In this document: positions 8,877-15,076 of the stretch, in pieces
How positions within the stretch are numbered: position 1 is the stretch's first letter
How the letters are laid out: each line of letters opens with the position of its first letter
Assembly (NCBI GenBank): GCA_947166125.1
Contig: CAMVCW010000003.1
Location: 1-64,000, forward strand
DNA length: 64,000 bases
DNA from: an uncultured Candidatus Saccharibacteria bacterium
GTDB taxonomy: Bacteria; Patescibacteriota; Saccharimonadia; Saccharimonadales; Saccharimonadaceae
Reading direction: 5' to 3'
Translations under genes and position numbers: made by a program
The notes under the pieces: generated by a model
Databases searched by the model: none
Told to the model about the DNA's origin: nothing
Seen by the model: only the letters and a program-made list of their open reading frames with translations

Positions 8877-9947
8877 CTATATTTCTAAATATTTGTCAAT
8901 AAACCCATCAATCTTACCATCCAAGACTGCTTCTGGATCAGTTTCCTCATAACCAGTTCGCGTATCTTTCACTAACTTATAGGGCTGCAATACATAATTT
9001 CGTATCTGTTGCCCCCAACCAGCTGACTCACCAGCTCTTAACTCCCCAATTGTTTCCGCATGCTGTTCCAGCTGCATCTGTACCAATTTACCTCTTAAAA
9101 TTTCCATTGCTTTCTCTTTATTCTGCAGCTGTGAACGCTCATTTTGAATCGCCACCACAGTATTGGTAGGTAAATGCGTAATCCGTACCGCCGAGTTCGT
9201 AGTATTCACGCTTTGCCCACCATGCCCACCAGAATGATATACATCTATCCTGAGATCCTTATCACCAATCTGTACCTCTGTATCCGCCTTAATCACCGGC
9301 AAAATCTCCACTAGCGCAAATGATGTCTGCCTTAGATTATTCGCGTTAAAAGGCGAGAGTCGCACTAACCGATGTACGCCATGCTCGGATCTTAAAAGTC
9401 CATAAGCGTTTGTGCCGGAAACTTCATAAACCGCAGTTTTAATACCTGCCTCTTCACCTTCCACTCGTTCCAAGCAGATTACTTTAAATCCTTGACGCTC
9501 AAAATAACGTAAATACATCCGCTCTAGCACACTAGCCCAGTCCATCGCCTCTGTACCACCTGCTCCAGAAGTAATCCGCACGATCGCATCTTTAGCATCG
9601 TACGGCCCAGTAAATCGCAATGCTTTCTTCAATTCCGCAAACTTTTTTTCCATCGCAGTTATTTGTTCGGAAAATTCATCTTTCATACTTTCATCAGATA
9701 ACGCCATTAATTCTTTTAAGTCACTAATCTGTGCCTTCAACAATTCGTACGGCTCCGTTTCGCTCTGTAATTTCGCCAGTTCCTGGTTTTTCGCCGTGGC
9801 TTCCTCTACATTTTTCCAAATATCCGGCTCCGCCACCTCTTTTTCTAATTTAGCCAATTTCTGCAATTTTTCTGCAATTTTCAATTTCTCATACACCTTC
9901 AAAAATTCCGCTTCCAAAATATCCAATCTCTTCGCCAATTCCTGCAT
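8877..9947 (-). CDS. prfB: peptide chain release factor 2
   Basis: 356 residues. RF2 recognises UAA/UGA and triggers peptide release. Seen: the stop-codon selector SPF (about 198-200), the catalytic GGQ in SGGHGGQSVNTTNSAVR (about 243-245), and the coiled N-terminal domain. The whole protein is in one frame, so the programmed +1 frameshift of many RF2 genes is absent. The ATG at 9947 lies 7 nt after a TATAAT; the ATG at 9956 falls inside that -10 box, so I choose 9947 and infer a leaderless mRNA. RF2 fits UGA as a true stop in this genome. Confidence 0.95.
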   Translation of the reverse strand: MQELAKRLDILEAEFLKVYEKLKIAEKLQKLAKLEKEVAEPDIWKNVEEATAKNQELAKLQSETEPYELLKAQISDLKELMALSDESMKDEFSEQITAMEKKFAELKKALRFTGPYDAKDAIVRITSGAGGTEAMDWASVLERMYLRYFERQGFKVICLERVEGEEAGIKTAVYEVSGTNAYGLLRSEHGVHRLVRLSPFNANNLRQTSFALVEILPVIKADTEVQIGDKDLRIDVYHSGGHGGQSVNTTNSAVRITHLPTNTVVAIQNERSQLQNKEKAMEILRGKLVQMQLEQHAETIGELRAGESAGWGQQIRNYVLQPYKLVKDTRTGYEETDPEAVLDGKIDGFIDKYLEI

Positions 9948-9954
9948 AATCCCC

Positions 9955-9960
9955 ATTATA
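9955..9960 (-). promoter_or_regulatory. -10 box of prfB (leaderless start)
   Basis: Minus strand TGA-TATAAT, an extended -10, ends 7 nt before the ATG at 9947. Confidence 0.7.
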
Positions 9961-9974
9961 TCACAATAAAAAAA

Positions 9975-9990
9975 TAGCCCTTACGGGCCA
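9975..9990 (-). terminator. terminator of 9995-10252
   Basis: GGCCC-GTAA-GGGCT stem followed by a T-run on the minus strand. Confidence 0.75.
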
Positions 9991-9994
9991 TTTT

Positions 9995-10252
9995 TTATTG
10001 TGTGAGGTGCCAGGACAAATCGCGCGAGTTAAACTCTAGCGTCAACCTTTCCCGACCAACGAGCACATCAAAGATATGCAGCGCCACCCCGCCCGCAAAG
10101 CGAATTTGCGTACGCAGTAGTTCTGTGATTTCGGTTTCACTCTCCCCGCGCCGCCGAAAAGTCAGCGGTTGGCAAGGAGTCATTTCGTAACCGAAAAGGG
10201 CCATCACCTCGACCTGCTCTTGTGTTTTAATATTTTTGTTAAAATTTTTCAT
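9995..10252 (-). CDS. small uncharacterised protein
   Basis: 85 residues with a good AAAGGAG ribosome-binding site 5 nt before the ATG. Seen: a central basic stretch LTFRRRGESETEITELL and a C-terminal half RFAGGVALHIFDVLVGRERLTLEFNSRDLSWHL. I do not recognise the family. No signal peptide or membrane segment. A ~135-nt leader with a hairpin precedes it, and its own terminator follows. Confidence 0.65.
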   Translation of the reverse strand: MKNFNKNIKTQEQVEVMALFGYEMTPCQPLTFRRRGESETEITELLRTQIRFAGGVALHIFDVLVGRERLTLEFNSRDLSWHLTQ

Positions 10253-10281
10253 AAAGACTCCTTTAAAATAAATTTATTAGA

Positions 10282-10332
10282 GTCATTTATGTGAGCCTGT
10301 TTTATTGGCTCCTGGCTACAAGCATAAATGAC
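10282..10332 (-). promoter_or_regulatory. leader hairpin before 9995-10252
   Basis: GTCATTTATG (10282-10291) and CATAAATGAC (10323-10332) are a perfect 10-bp inverted repeat. Inside it GAGCC / GGCTC forms a second helix. It lies in the 5' leader of the 85-residue gene, about 30 nt before the ribosome-binding site. Confidence 0.5.
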
Positions 10333-10393
10333 AATACCTGCAGCTTTTAACTTTTCTCTGTGCCAGGGACCGAAGTATAGCACGAGCAATTTA

Positions 10394-10399
10394 ATTATA
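10394..10399 (-). promoter_or_regulatory. -10 box for 9995-10252
   Basis: Minus strand TGC-TATAAT (extended -10), start expected near 10387; divergent from the promoter at 10424-10452. Confidence 0.65.
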
Positions 10400-10423
10400 G
10401 CATAATCGATGCAACCACCATAA

Positions 10424-10452
10424 TTGATTTCTTTACGTTTTTATGTTACAAT
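10424..10452 (+). promoter_or_regulatory. promoter of 10504-10902
   Basis: TTGATT, 17-nt spacer, TGT-TACAAT. Confidence 0.7.
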
Positions 10453-10503
10453 ACTAAAGCACTTTAACAGGATTGTTCTTAATACTTTAACGAGGTGATA
10501 TCA

Positions 10504-10902
10504 TTGAGAAGACTTTATAATTGGGACTTCGTTTTCGATAAAAACGACAACCCAATAGAGCATCAAAAGCTAGCCAAATCTTTCATCGACTTTCTTTACA
10601 GTCCCCAAAAGCTTTTCGAGACGAATAAGTCTCTAAAAATCAGGGGTTATGAAAAATTTGGCGACAAACGCGTCATTACGTCAGCAGACATCATAGGTAT
10701 CAAAAGAACAAAAATAAGCCTACTGGATACTTACAGGATTTGCACTGGGCATTTCGAAAAAATGAGCGGAATTTACCTCATGAAGGACGCAAGAGAACGC
10801 TTTTTCTTGTTTTCCCCTCAAGATATGAACACAACAACAGCCCGCATCCTCTATGATTCATACAACGGCTACGATACCCCACTAACATATATACAAGAAT
10901 AA
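10504..10902 (+). CDS. uncharacterised accessory protein, family member 3
   Basis: 132 residues from TTG at 10504. The GTG at 10495 belongs to the sequence GAGGTGAT, a strong ribosome-binding site placed for the TTG, so TTG is preferred. No domain recognised. Seen: LYNWDFVFDKNDNP at the start, SLKIRGYEKFGDKRVITSADIIGIKR in the middle. The same blocks occur in order in 7654-8121 (KWEFVFPDETP, ERFGDGRTMILTSHI), so it is a distant paralog on the opposite strand. Monocistronic with its own promoter and terminator. Confidence 0.65.
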   Translation: MRRLYNWDFVFDKNDNPIEHQKLAKSFIDFLYSPQKLFETNKSLKIRGYEKFGDKRVITSADIIGIKRTKISLLDTYRICTGHFEKMSGIYLMKDARERFFLFSPQDMNTTTARILYDSYNGYDTPLTYIQE

Positions 10903-10918
10903 AGAATAATCCTATACC

Positions 10919-10944
10919 GCCCCGATTTTCATATCGGGGCTTTT
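10919..10944 (+). terminator. terminator of 10504-10902
   Basis: Perfect 8-bp stem GCCCCGAT / ATCGGGGC with a short loop, then TTTT. Confidence 0.85.
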
Positions 10945-10964
10945 ACATATACCACAAAAAATGT

Positions 10965-10970
10965 TATAAT
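10965..10970 (+). promoter_or_regulatory. -10 box of dus (leaderless start)
   Basis: TATAAT ends 6 nt before the GTG start of dus, so transcription should begin at or next to the start codon. Confidence 0.65.
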
Positions 10971-10976
10971 AACTAG

Positions 10977-12053
10977 GTGAATATCTGGAATAATTTACCT
11001 AAACCTTTTCTGATTTTGGCGCCTATGGAAGGCGTTACAGACATTATGTTTCGTCAAGTTATCGCGCGTGCCGGTCGACCAGATTTGTTTTTTACGGAGT
11101 TCACCAATGTTTCTTCCTACGCCTCCGAAAAAGGCCGCCGCAACGCTCTAGAAAGATTAGAAGTCGCCCCCACAGATAGCCCCATCATTGCCCAAATCTG
11201 GGGCAAAAATCCTGAGCATTTTTCGGAAACTTGCCAGGCGCTTGGTAATCTTGGTTTTTCCGGCGTAGATCTTAATTTTGGCTGCCCCGATAAACATGTC
11301 AATAAAGCCGGCGGTGGCGCCGCTATGATCAAAACCCCAGACTTAGCCGTAGAATGTTTTAGAAATGCAAAAAAATCTACCTCCTTACCCGTCTCCGTTA
11401 AAACCCGCCTCGGCTGGAGCGCACCGGAAGAATATAAAACCTGGCTACCAATTTTGCTCGCCGAACATCCTGCTGCTCTCACCATACATCTTCGCACCAA
11501 AAAAGAAATGAGCAAAGTCCCAGCCCACTATGAGCTAATCCCAGAAATTATTGAGTTACGTAATCAAATCAGCCCAGAAACTAAACTCATTATTAATGGC
11601 GACATTAAAGATAAAATCCACGCTCTAGAGCTACATCAAAAATACCCCGAGATAGACGGCTTTATGATTGGCCGCGGCGTTTTCGCCAACCCCTATTGTT
11701 TCACCGACCATCAACCCACCAGAGAGGAATTGATGAAGCTTTTGAAAATGCATTTAGACTTGTATGAAAAATATACAATTCCCACAAATATTGAGGAACA
11801 TAAAGGCAAAATCTGCCAAAGGCAGATTCTTGCCGCCGAAGGGGCGGAGCAATGTGATAAAATCTCCGATTATCACATTGCGGAGCTTCCGAAATATTGT
11901 AGGAATTACGAGCCTCGACATATTTCATACGAACCACTTAAACATTTCTTCAAAATCTACGTCAACAATTTCCCCGGCGCCAAGGAACTTCGCGCCAAAC
12001 TCATGGAAACCCACTCCGCAGAAGAAGCCCACAAAATCCTTTCCTCTCTCTAA
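10977..12053 (+). CDS. dus: tRNA-dihydrouridine synthase with an in-frame repeat insertion
   Basis: 358 residues, GTG start. Dus enzymes reduce uridine in the tRNA D-loop using FMN and NADPH. Seen: LAPMEGVTDIMFR at the N-terminus, the catalytic-Cys loop DLNFGCPDKHVNKAGGGAAM, SVKTRLGW, the FMN-binding INGDI and GFMIGRG. The C-terminal helical domain resumes at YEPLKHFFKIYV. Between, residues 271-316 are encoded by a 138-bp palindromic repeat (11787-11924) with a second copy at 13518-13634. The insertion keeps the frame and lies between the barrel and the end of the helical domain, so the enzyme is probably still active. Without it the length (312) is near normal. Confidence 0.92.
   Translation: MNIWNNLPKPFLILAPMEGVTDIMFRQVIARAGRPDLFFTEFTNVSSYASEKGRRNALERLEVAPTDSPIIAQIWGKNPEHFSETCQALGNLGFSGVDLNFGCPDKHVNKAGGGAAMIKTPDLAVECFRNAKKSTSLPVSVKTRLGWSAPEEYKTWLPILLAEHPAALTIHLRTKKEMSKVPAHYELIPEIIELRNQISPETKLIINGDIKDKIHALELHQKYPEIDGFMIGRGVFANPYCFTDHQPTREELMKLLKMHLDLYEKYTIPTNIEEHKGKICQRQILAAEGAEQCDKISDYHIAELPKYCRNYEPRHISYEPLKHFFKIYVNNFPGAKELRAKLMETHSAEEAHKILSSL
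11787..11924 (+). repeat. palindromic repeat, copy A, inside dus
   Basis: Contains, in order: hairpin GGCAAAATCTGCC / GGCAGATTCTTGCC; the block GCCGCCGAAGGGGCGG; and a perfect 11-bp hairpin CAATGTGATAA / TTATCACATTG. The ends AATATTGAGG and CCTCGACATATT form an outer imperfect inverted repeat. It shares ~100 bp of clear similarity with copy B, and both hairpins carry compensating changes between copies. Length is 138 bp, a multiple of three. Confidence 0.8.
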
Positions 12054-12059
12054 TTCTAT

Positions 12060-12259
12060 GCTAAAATAACCCTATGGGGTTGACACTTTAACAATTAATG
12101 GCGGTACGAAGAAAGGAGGAATATGGTTTTTGAATTATTCTTAAATTTTAGAATTTTCAAAGTAAAAATTATCTTCATCCGTAACGGACGAAGATAACCT
12201 AACCTACAATTATTCTATCGCACACTAATTCAAAAGTCAACCCCAAAAGGATAACTACT
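12060..12259 (+). ncRNA. conserved leader element E1, encodes a micropeptide
   Basis: An extended -10 box (TATGCTAAAAT, ending near 12066) opens a ~190-nt leader of the MurD gene. GGGGTTGAC (12076-12084) pairs perfectly with GTCAACCCC (12236-12244), enclosing a micro-ORF at 12123-12197. The end of that ORF folds as ATCTTC-TCCG / CGGA-GAAGAT. The same promoter, ORF start, 3' hairpin and CGCACACT...GTCAACC tail recur at 53990-54181. Confidence 0.65.
12123..12197 (+). CDS. micropeptide in leader E1 (24 aa)
   Basis: ATG with AAAGGAGG just upstream, TAA at 12195-12197. The peptide begins MVFELFL, has a central KVKII and ends in basic NGRR. The related peptide at 54045-54116 shares MVFEL, K.KII and the basic end, although the nucleotides between differ. 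Hydrophobic and cationic, so it could touch a membrane, act as a leader peptide, or simply overlap a structured RNA. Function unknown. Confidence 0.55.
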   Translation: MVFELFLNFRIFKVKIIFIRNGRR

Positions 12260-13489
12260 ATGAAAATCGCACTACTAGGCTATGGCAAAGAAGGCCAAGC
12301 CGCTGAAAAATATTTTAAAACACATTTTAATGCCAAATGTGATATTTTTGAAAATTTCACCCCCGAAGAGATAAAACAGAGAGATTATTCGTCCTATGAT
12401 ATAATTCTGCGTTCACCATCCGTCCCACCGTTAGGACTACCAAACGAATCTAGTCTCACTCGATATTTCTTCGATCACTGCCCTTGCCCCATTATTGGCG
12501 TTACCGCCACCAAGGGCAAAGGCACTACTTGTTCATTCATTAAATCCATTCTAGACGCATTAAGTAGCGACGCTTGCCTAGTCGGTAATATCGGCACTCC
12601 AGCCATAGAAGTTCTAGATAATCTGAAGCCTACCTCGGTCGTAGTCTACGAAATGTCTAGTTTTCAGCTCTGGGATCTTGAAAAATCTCCTCATATCGCC
12701 GTACTCGGCCACCTCGAACCAGACCATCTCAATGTCCACAAAAATTACGCCGATTATTTAAACGCCAAAGCCAACATTACTCGCTGGCAAACCGCGAATG
12801 ATTACTTAATTTATTACTCCAAAAATCCTGAGACTGTCAAAATCGCCAATACCTCCAAGGCCACCAAAATCCCTTATCCATACGAAGTTTCAGATGATAT
12901 CCTAAAAGCAATCTATCTTTCTGGTAAACACAATCAAGAAAATGCTTTGGCTGCCATCGCCGCCGTAGCAAGCTATAAAAATATCTCACCAAATGAATTT
13001 ATCAGGGAGAAAAAAACAGAAATTATCAACGGTCTTAGTAATTTCCGTGGCTTGCCTCACCGCTTGGAGTTCCTTCGCGAATTAAACGGCGTCAAATACT
13101 ACGACGACAACTTCTCTACCAACCCATCCTCTACGCGCGTTGCAGTTAATTCGTTCCCAGGCAACAACTTAGTCTTAATTATTGGCGGTCGCGACAAAAC
13201 CAACTATAAAGATTTACCAGAAATTTACGAAATTCTTCAAGCTCCACAGATTAAGAAAATCGTTCTAATAGGCGAATCTGGCCATGAACTCGCCAAACAG
13301 TATCAAGACAATCGCTTTACCTTAGCCAAATCCCTGGAACAAGCAGTAAACATAGCTCAAAAATCCGCTGAAGAACTACAAAACTCAATCGTCATTATGT
13401 CCCCCGCCGCCGCCAGTTTTGATATGTTTGAGAACGTTTATGACAGAGGTGAACAATACCAAAAAATAATATCCACGCTTAACAACTAA
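12260..13489 (+). CDS. murD: UDP-N-acetylmuramoylalanine--D-glutamate ligase (MurD-type)
   Basis: 409 residues. MurD adds D-Glu to UDP-MurNAc-L-Ala in the cytoplasm, using ATP. Seen: N-terminal Rossmann start ALLGYGKEGQAAEKYF, the Mur ligase P-loop GVTATKGKGTT (about 80-90), YEMSSFQLWDLEKSPHIAVL, LEPDHLNVH, SGKHNQENALAA, the C-terminal LPHRLEFL and YDDNFSTNPSSTRVA, and MSPAAASFDMFENVYDRGEQY. All are MurD hallmarks. Other peptidoglycan genes are not adjacent. Expression is from the E1 leader. Confidence 0.92.
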   Translation: MKIALLGYGKEGQAAEKYFKTHFNAKCDIFENFTPEEIKQRDYSSYDIILRSPSVPPLGLPNESSLTRYFFDHCPCPIIGVTATKGKGTTCSFIKSILDALSSDACLVGNIGTPAIEVLDNLKPTSVVVYEMSSFQLWDLEKSPHIAVLGHLEPDHLNVHKNYADYLNAKANITRWQTANDYLIYYSKNPETVKIANTSKATKIPYPYEVSDDILKAIYLSGKHNQENALAAIAAVASYKNISPNEFIREKKTEIINGLSNFRGLPHRLEFLRELNGVKYYDDNFSTNPSSTRVAVNSFPGNNLVLIIGGRDKTNYKDLPEIYEILQAPQIKKIVLIGESGHELAKQYQDNRFTLAKSLEQAVNIAQKSAEELQNSIVIMSPAAASFDMFENVYDRGEQYQKIISTLNN

Positions 13490-13517
13490 TTTCTAGGGTA
13501 TTATTTTATAATTCATC

Positions 13518-13634
13518 AATATCGAGGGACATAAAGGCAAAATTTACTCTTAGGTGAATTTTGCCGCCGAAGGGGCGAAATGATGTGATAAAATTTATTA
13601 TCACATCACGTAGCTCCCGAGACATGATGAAATA
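13518..13634 (+). repeat. palindromic repeat, copy B, intergenic
   Basis: Second copy of the element inside dus. Shared blocks: AATATCGAGGGACATAAAGG, the hairpin GGCAAAATTTACT / GGTGAATTTTGCC, GCCGCCGAAGGGGCG, and the perfect hairpin GATGTGATAA / TTATCACATC. It lies between the convergent MurD and M16 genes. The sequence is too decayed at its 3' end to fix the boundary. Confidence 0.75.
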
Positions 13635-13659
13635 TAAAAACTAAAAATATAGAAAATAA

Positions 13660-14931
13660 TTAAAAGTTTAGCCTATTTTCCAAACTACTTATAAACGCTT
13701 TCTCAGTAGACGATACCGCTGCAAACCCCTTAATACCGCTCCCAGCAAACTCTCGCGCTAGCTCCACCATCTTAAATTTATCAATAGACTTAATCAAATT
13801 CGGCATCGAATCATATTTCACCACTGCCTCGTTAGTGAAATAATTTTCCGCATAATAATCTGCAATTTGCCCTACCGTCTGCGCCCCCATCTGGAACCGC
13901 CCCATCGCATACGATTTTGCCGCCAAGAAATCCATATCCAGTATTTCACCGTTCAAAGTCTTCATCAGCTCCGTCTGGATTAATTCAAATAAAGCTTCAG
14001 CATTTTCGACATTTACTTCTCCATCAAAATCCCAATACGAGTTAGTCGCATTTGAGGCTACAGACGAACCCATCCCATATACCAATCCACGCTTCCTAGC
14101 CGCCCCAAAAATCTTTGAATTTGTAGTCCCATTCAAAATATGATTTAAGCAGTTCATCGCAAACACTTCATTTGGCTCTAGATGCCGCGGCGTCACCAAA
14201 GAAAACCCAAAAGTAATATTTGAAGCGTCTTTTCGCCGAATCGACACCGCCTCACCAGTATGCAAATCTGCCACCGGTATTTCAAACTTCTCCCCCTCTT
14301 TTAGCTCCCAAGCGTTCAGCATTTTCATAATTTTATGCTTCCGCCCCTTCATTTTACCGGCAATAATAAACAACATATTCCTTGCTGTGTGCGTACGCCT
14401 GTAATGTTCACGGATATCCTTCAGCTCAATATTGGCAATCGTCTTAATCCGCTCTGGCAAATCTAAAATATCTTCACCCACCGCCTGCTGCACTCTTGGC
14501 CAAAGTAAACGGTAGTAATCGTTCATATAACCGGTAAGTTCGCTTTTTACGTTCGCCTTCTCGCTCTTCAGTTCTTCTTCGTTAAACTTTGGCTGACAAA
14601 TCGACACCCGCTGTAAGTCCATAATTCTTTCCCACTCAAAATCCGCACACTCCGTCTCATAGCATACCGATATATCCGAGGTCCAAGCATTATGATAAGC
14701 CCCATTTTTTGTAAATTCTGCCTCAAAAGCCTGCTCGTCTTTATATTTCGCATTGGCACCAAAAGCCAAATGCTCTACTAAGTGCGGTATTTCATACACC
14801 TCTTTGTTCTTGGCATACATCATCCCCGCCCGAAACTGTATCCGAGTAGACATTACACTAGCCCCAGGGATATCTATAAGTAGCCCCTTAGCTCCATTTT
14901 TTAGTGTAATTTCTTCGACTGAATGTTTCAT
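13660..14931 (-). CDS. M16 family zinc peptidase
   Basis: 423 residues. Seen: the inverted zinc motif HLVEH at about residues 50-54, the following NGAYHNAWTSDISVCYETE stretch, and the C-terminal inactive-like half (FGFSLVTPRHLEPNEVFAMNCLNHIL, GLVYGMGSS). M16 enzymes (PqqL, mitochondrial processing peptidase, YmxG/YmfH types) cleave small peptides inside a closed chamber. No signal peptide, so likely cytoplasmic. TGA-TATAAT lies 9 nt before the ATG. The substrate is unknown. Confidence 0.88.
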   Translation of the reverse strand: MKHSVEEITLKNGAKGLLIDIPGASVMSTRIQFRAGMMYAKNKEVYEIPHLVEHLAFGANAKYKDEQAFEAEFTKNGAYHNAWTSDISVCYETECADFEWERIMDLQRVSICQPKFNEEELKSEKANVKSELTGYMNDYYRLLWPRVQQAVGEDILDLPERIKTIANIELKDIREHYRRTHTARNMLFIIAGKMKGRKHKIMKMLNAWELKEGEKFEIPVADLHTGEAVSIRRKDASNITFGFSLVTPRHLEPNEVFAMNCLNHILNGTTNSKIFGAARKRGLVYGMGSSVASNATNSYWDFDGEVNVENAEALFELIQTELMKTLNGEILDMDFLAAKSYAMGRFQMGAQTVGQIADYYAENYFTNEAVVKYDSMPNLIKSIDKFKMVELAREFAGSGIKGFAAVSSTEKAFISSLENRLNF

Positions 14932-15076
14932 GTAACCCTTATTATATCATATCTTGACCTCTCTAGGAAACGAGCGAGAGAAAACTTATTTTCTCTCTGA
15001 ATCAACGCCGAGAGGACAACTTTTCGAAGAAAAGTTGACTTTTTACGCCGGTTATGCTATAATTAGATTATCGGGT
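14932..15076. other. intergenic hairpins between M16 gene and secA
   Basis: Two perfect hairpins: GAGAGAAAA / TTTTCTCTC (14984-15000 region) and CAACTTTTC / GAAAAGTTG followed by TTTTT on the plus strand (15018-15042 region). A plus-strand TGC-TATAAT follows near 15055, facing the 3' end of secA. I cannot say which transcript these serve; one may end secA transcription. Confidence 0.4.

Noticed and set aside
8877-9947. Programmed frameshift in prfB
   Set aside because: The gene is open in one frame from start to stop; no in-frame UGA or slippery site is present.
10977-12053. dus as a pseudogene because of the repeat insertion
   Set aside because: The insertion is a multiple of three, the frame stays open, and conserved motifs on both sides are intact.
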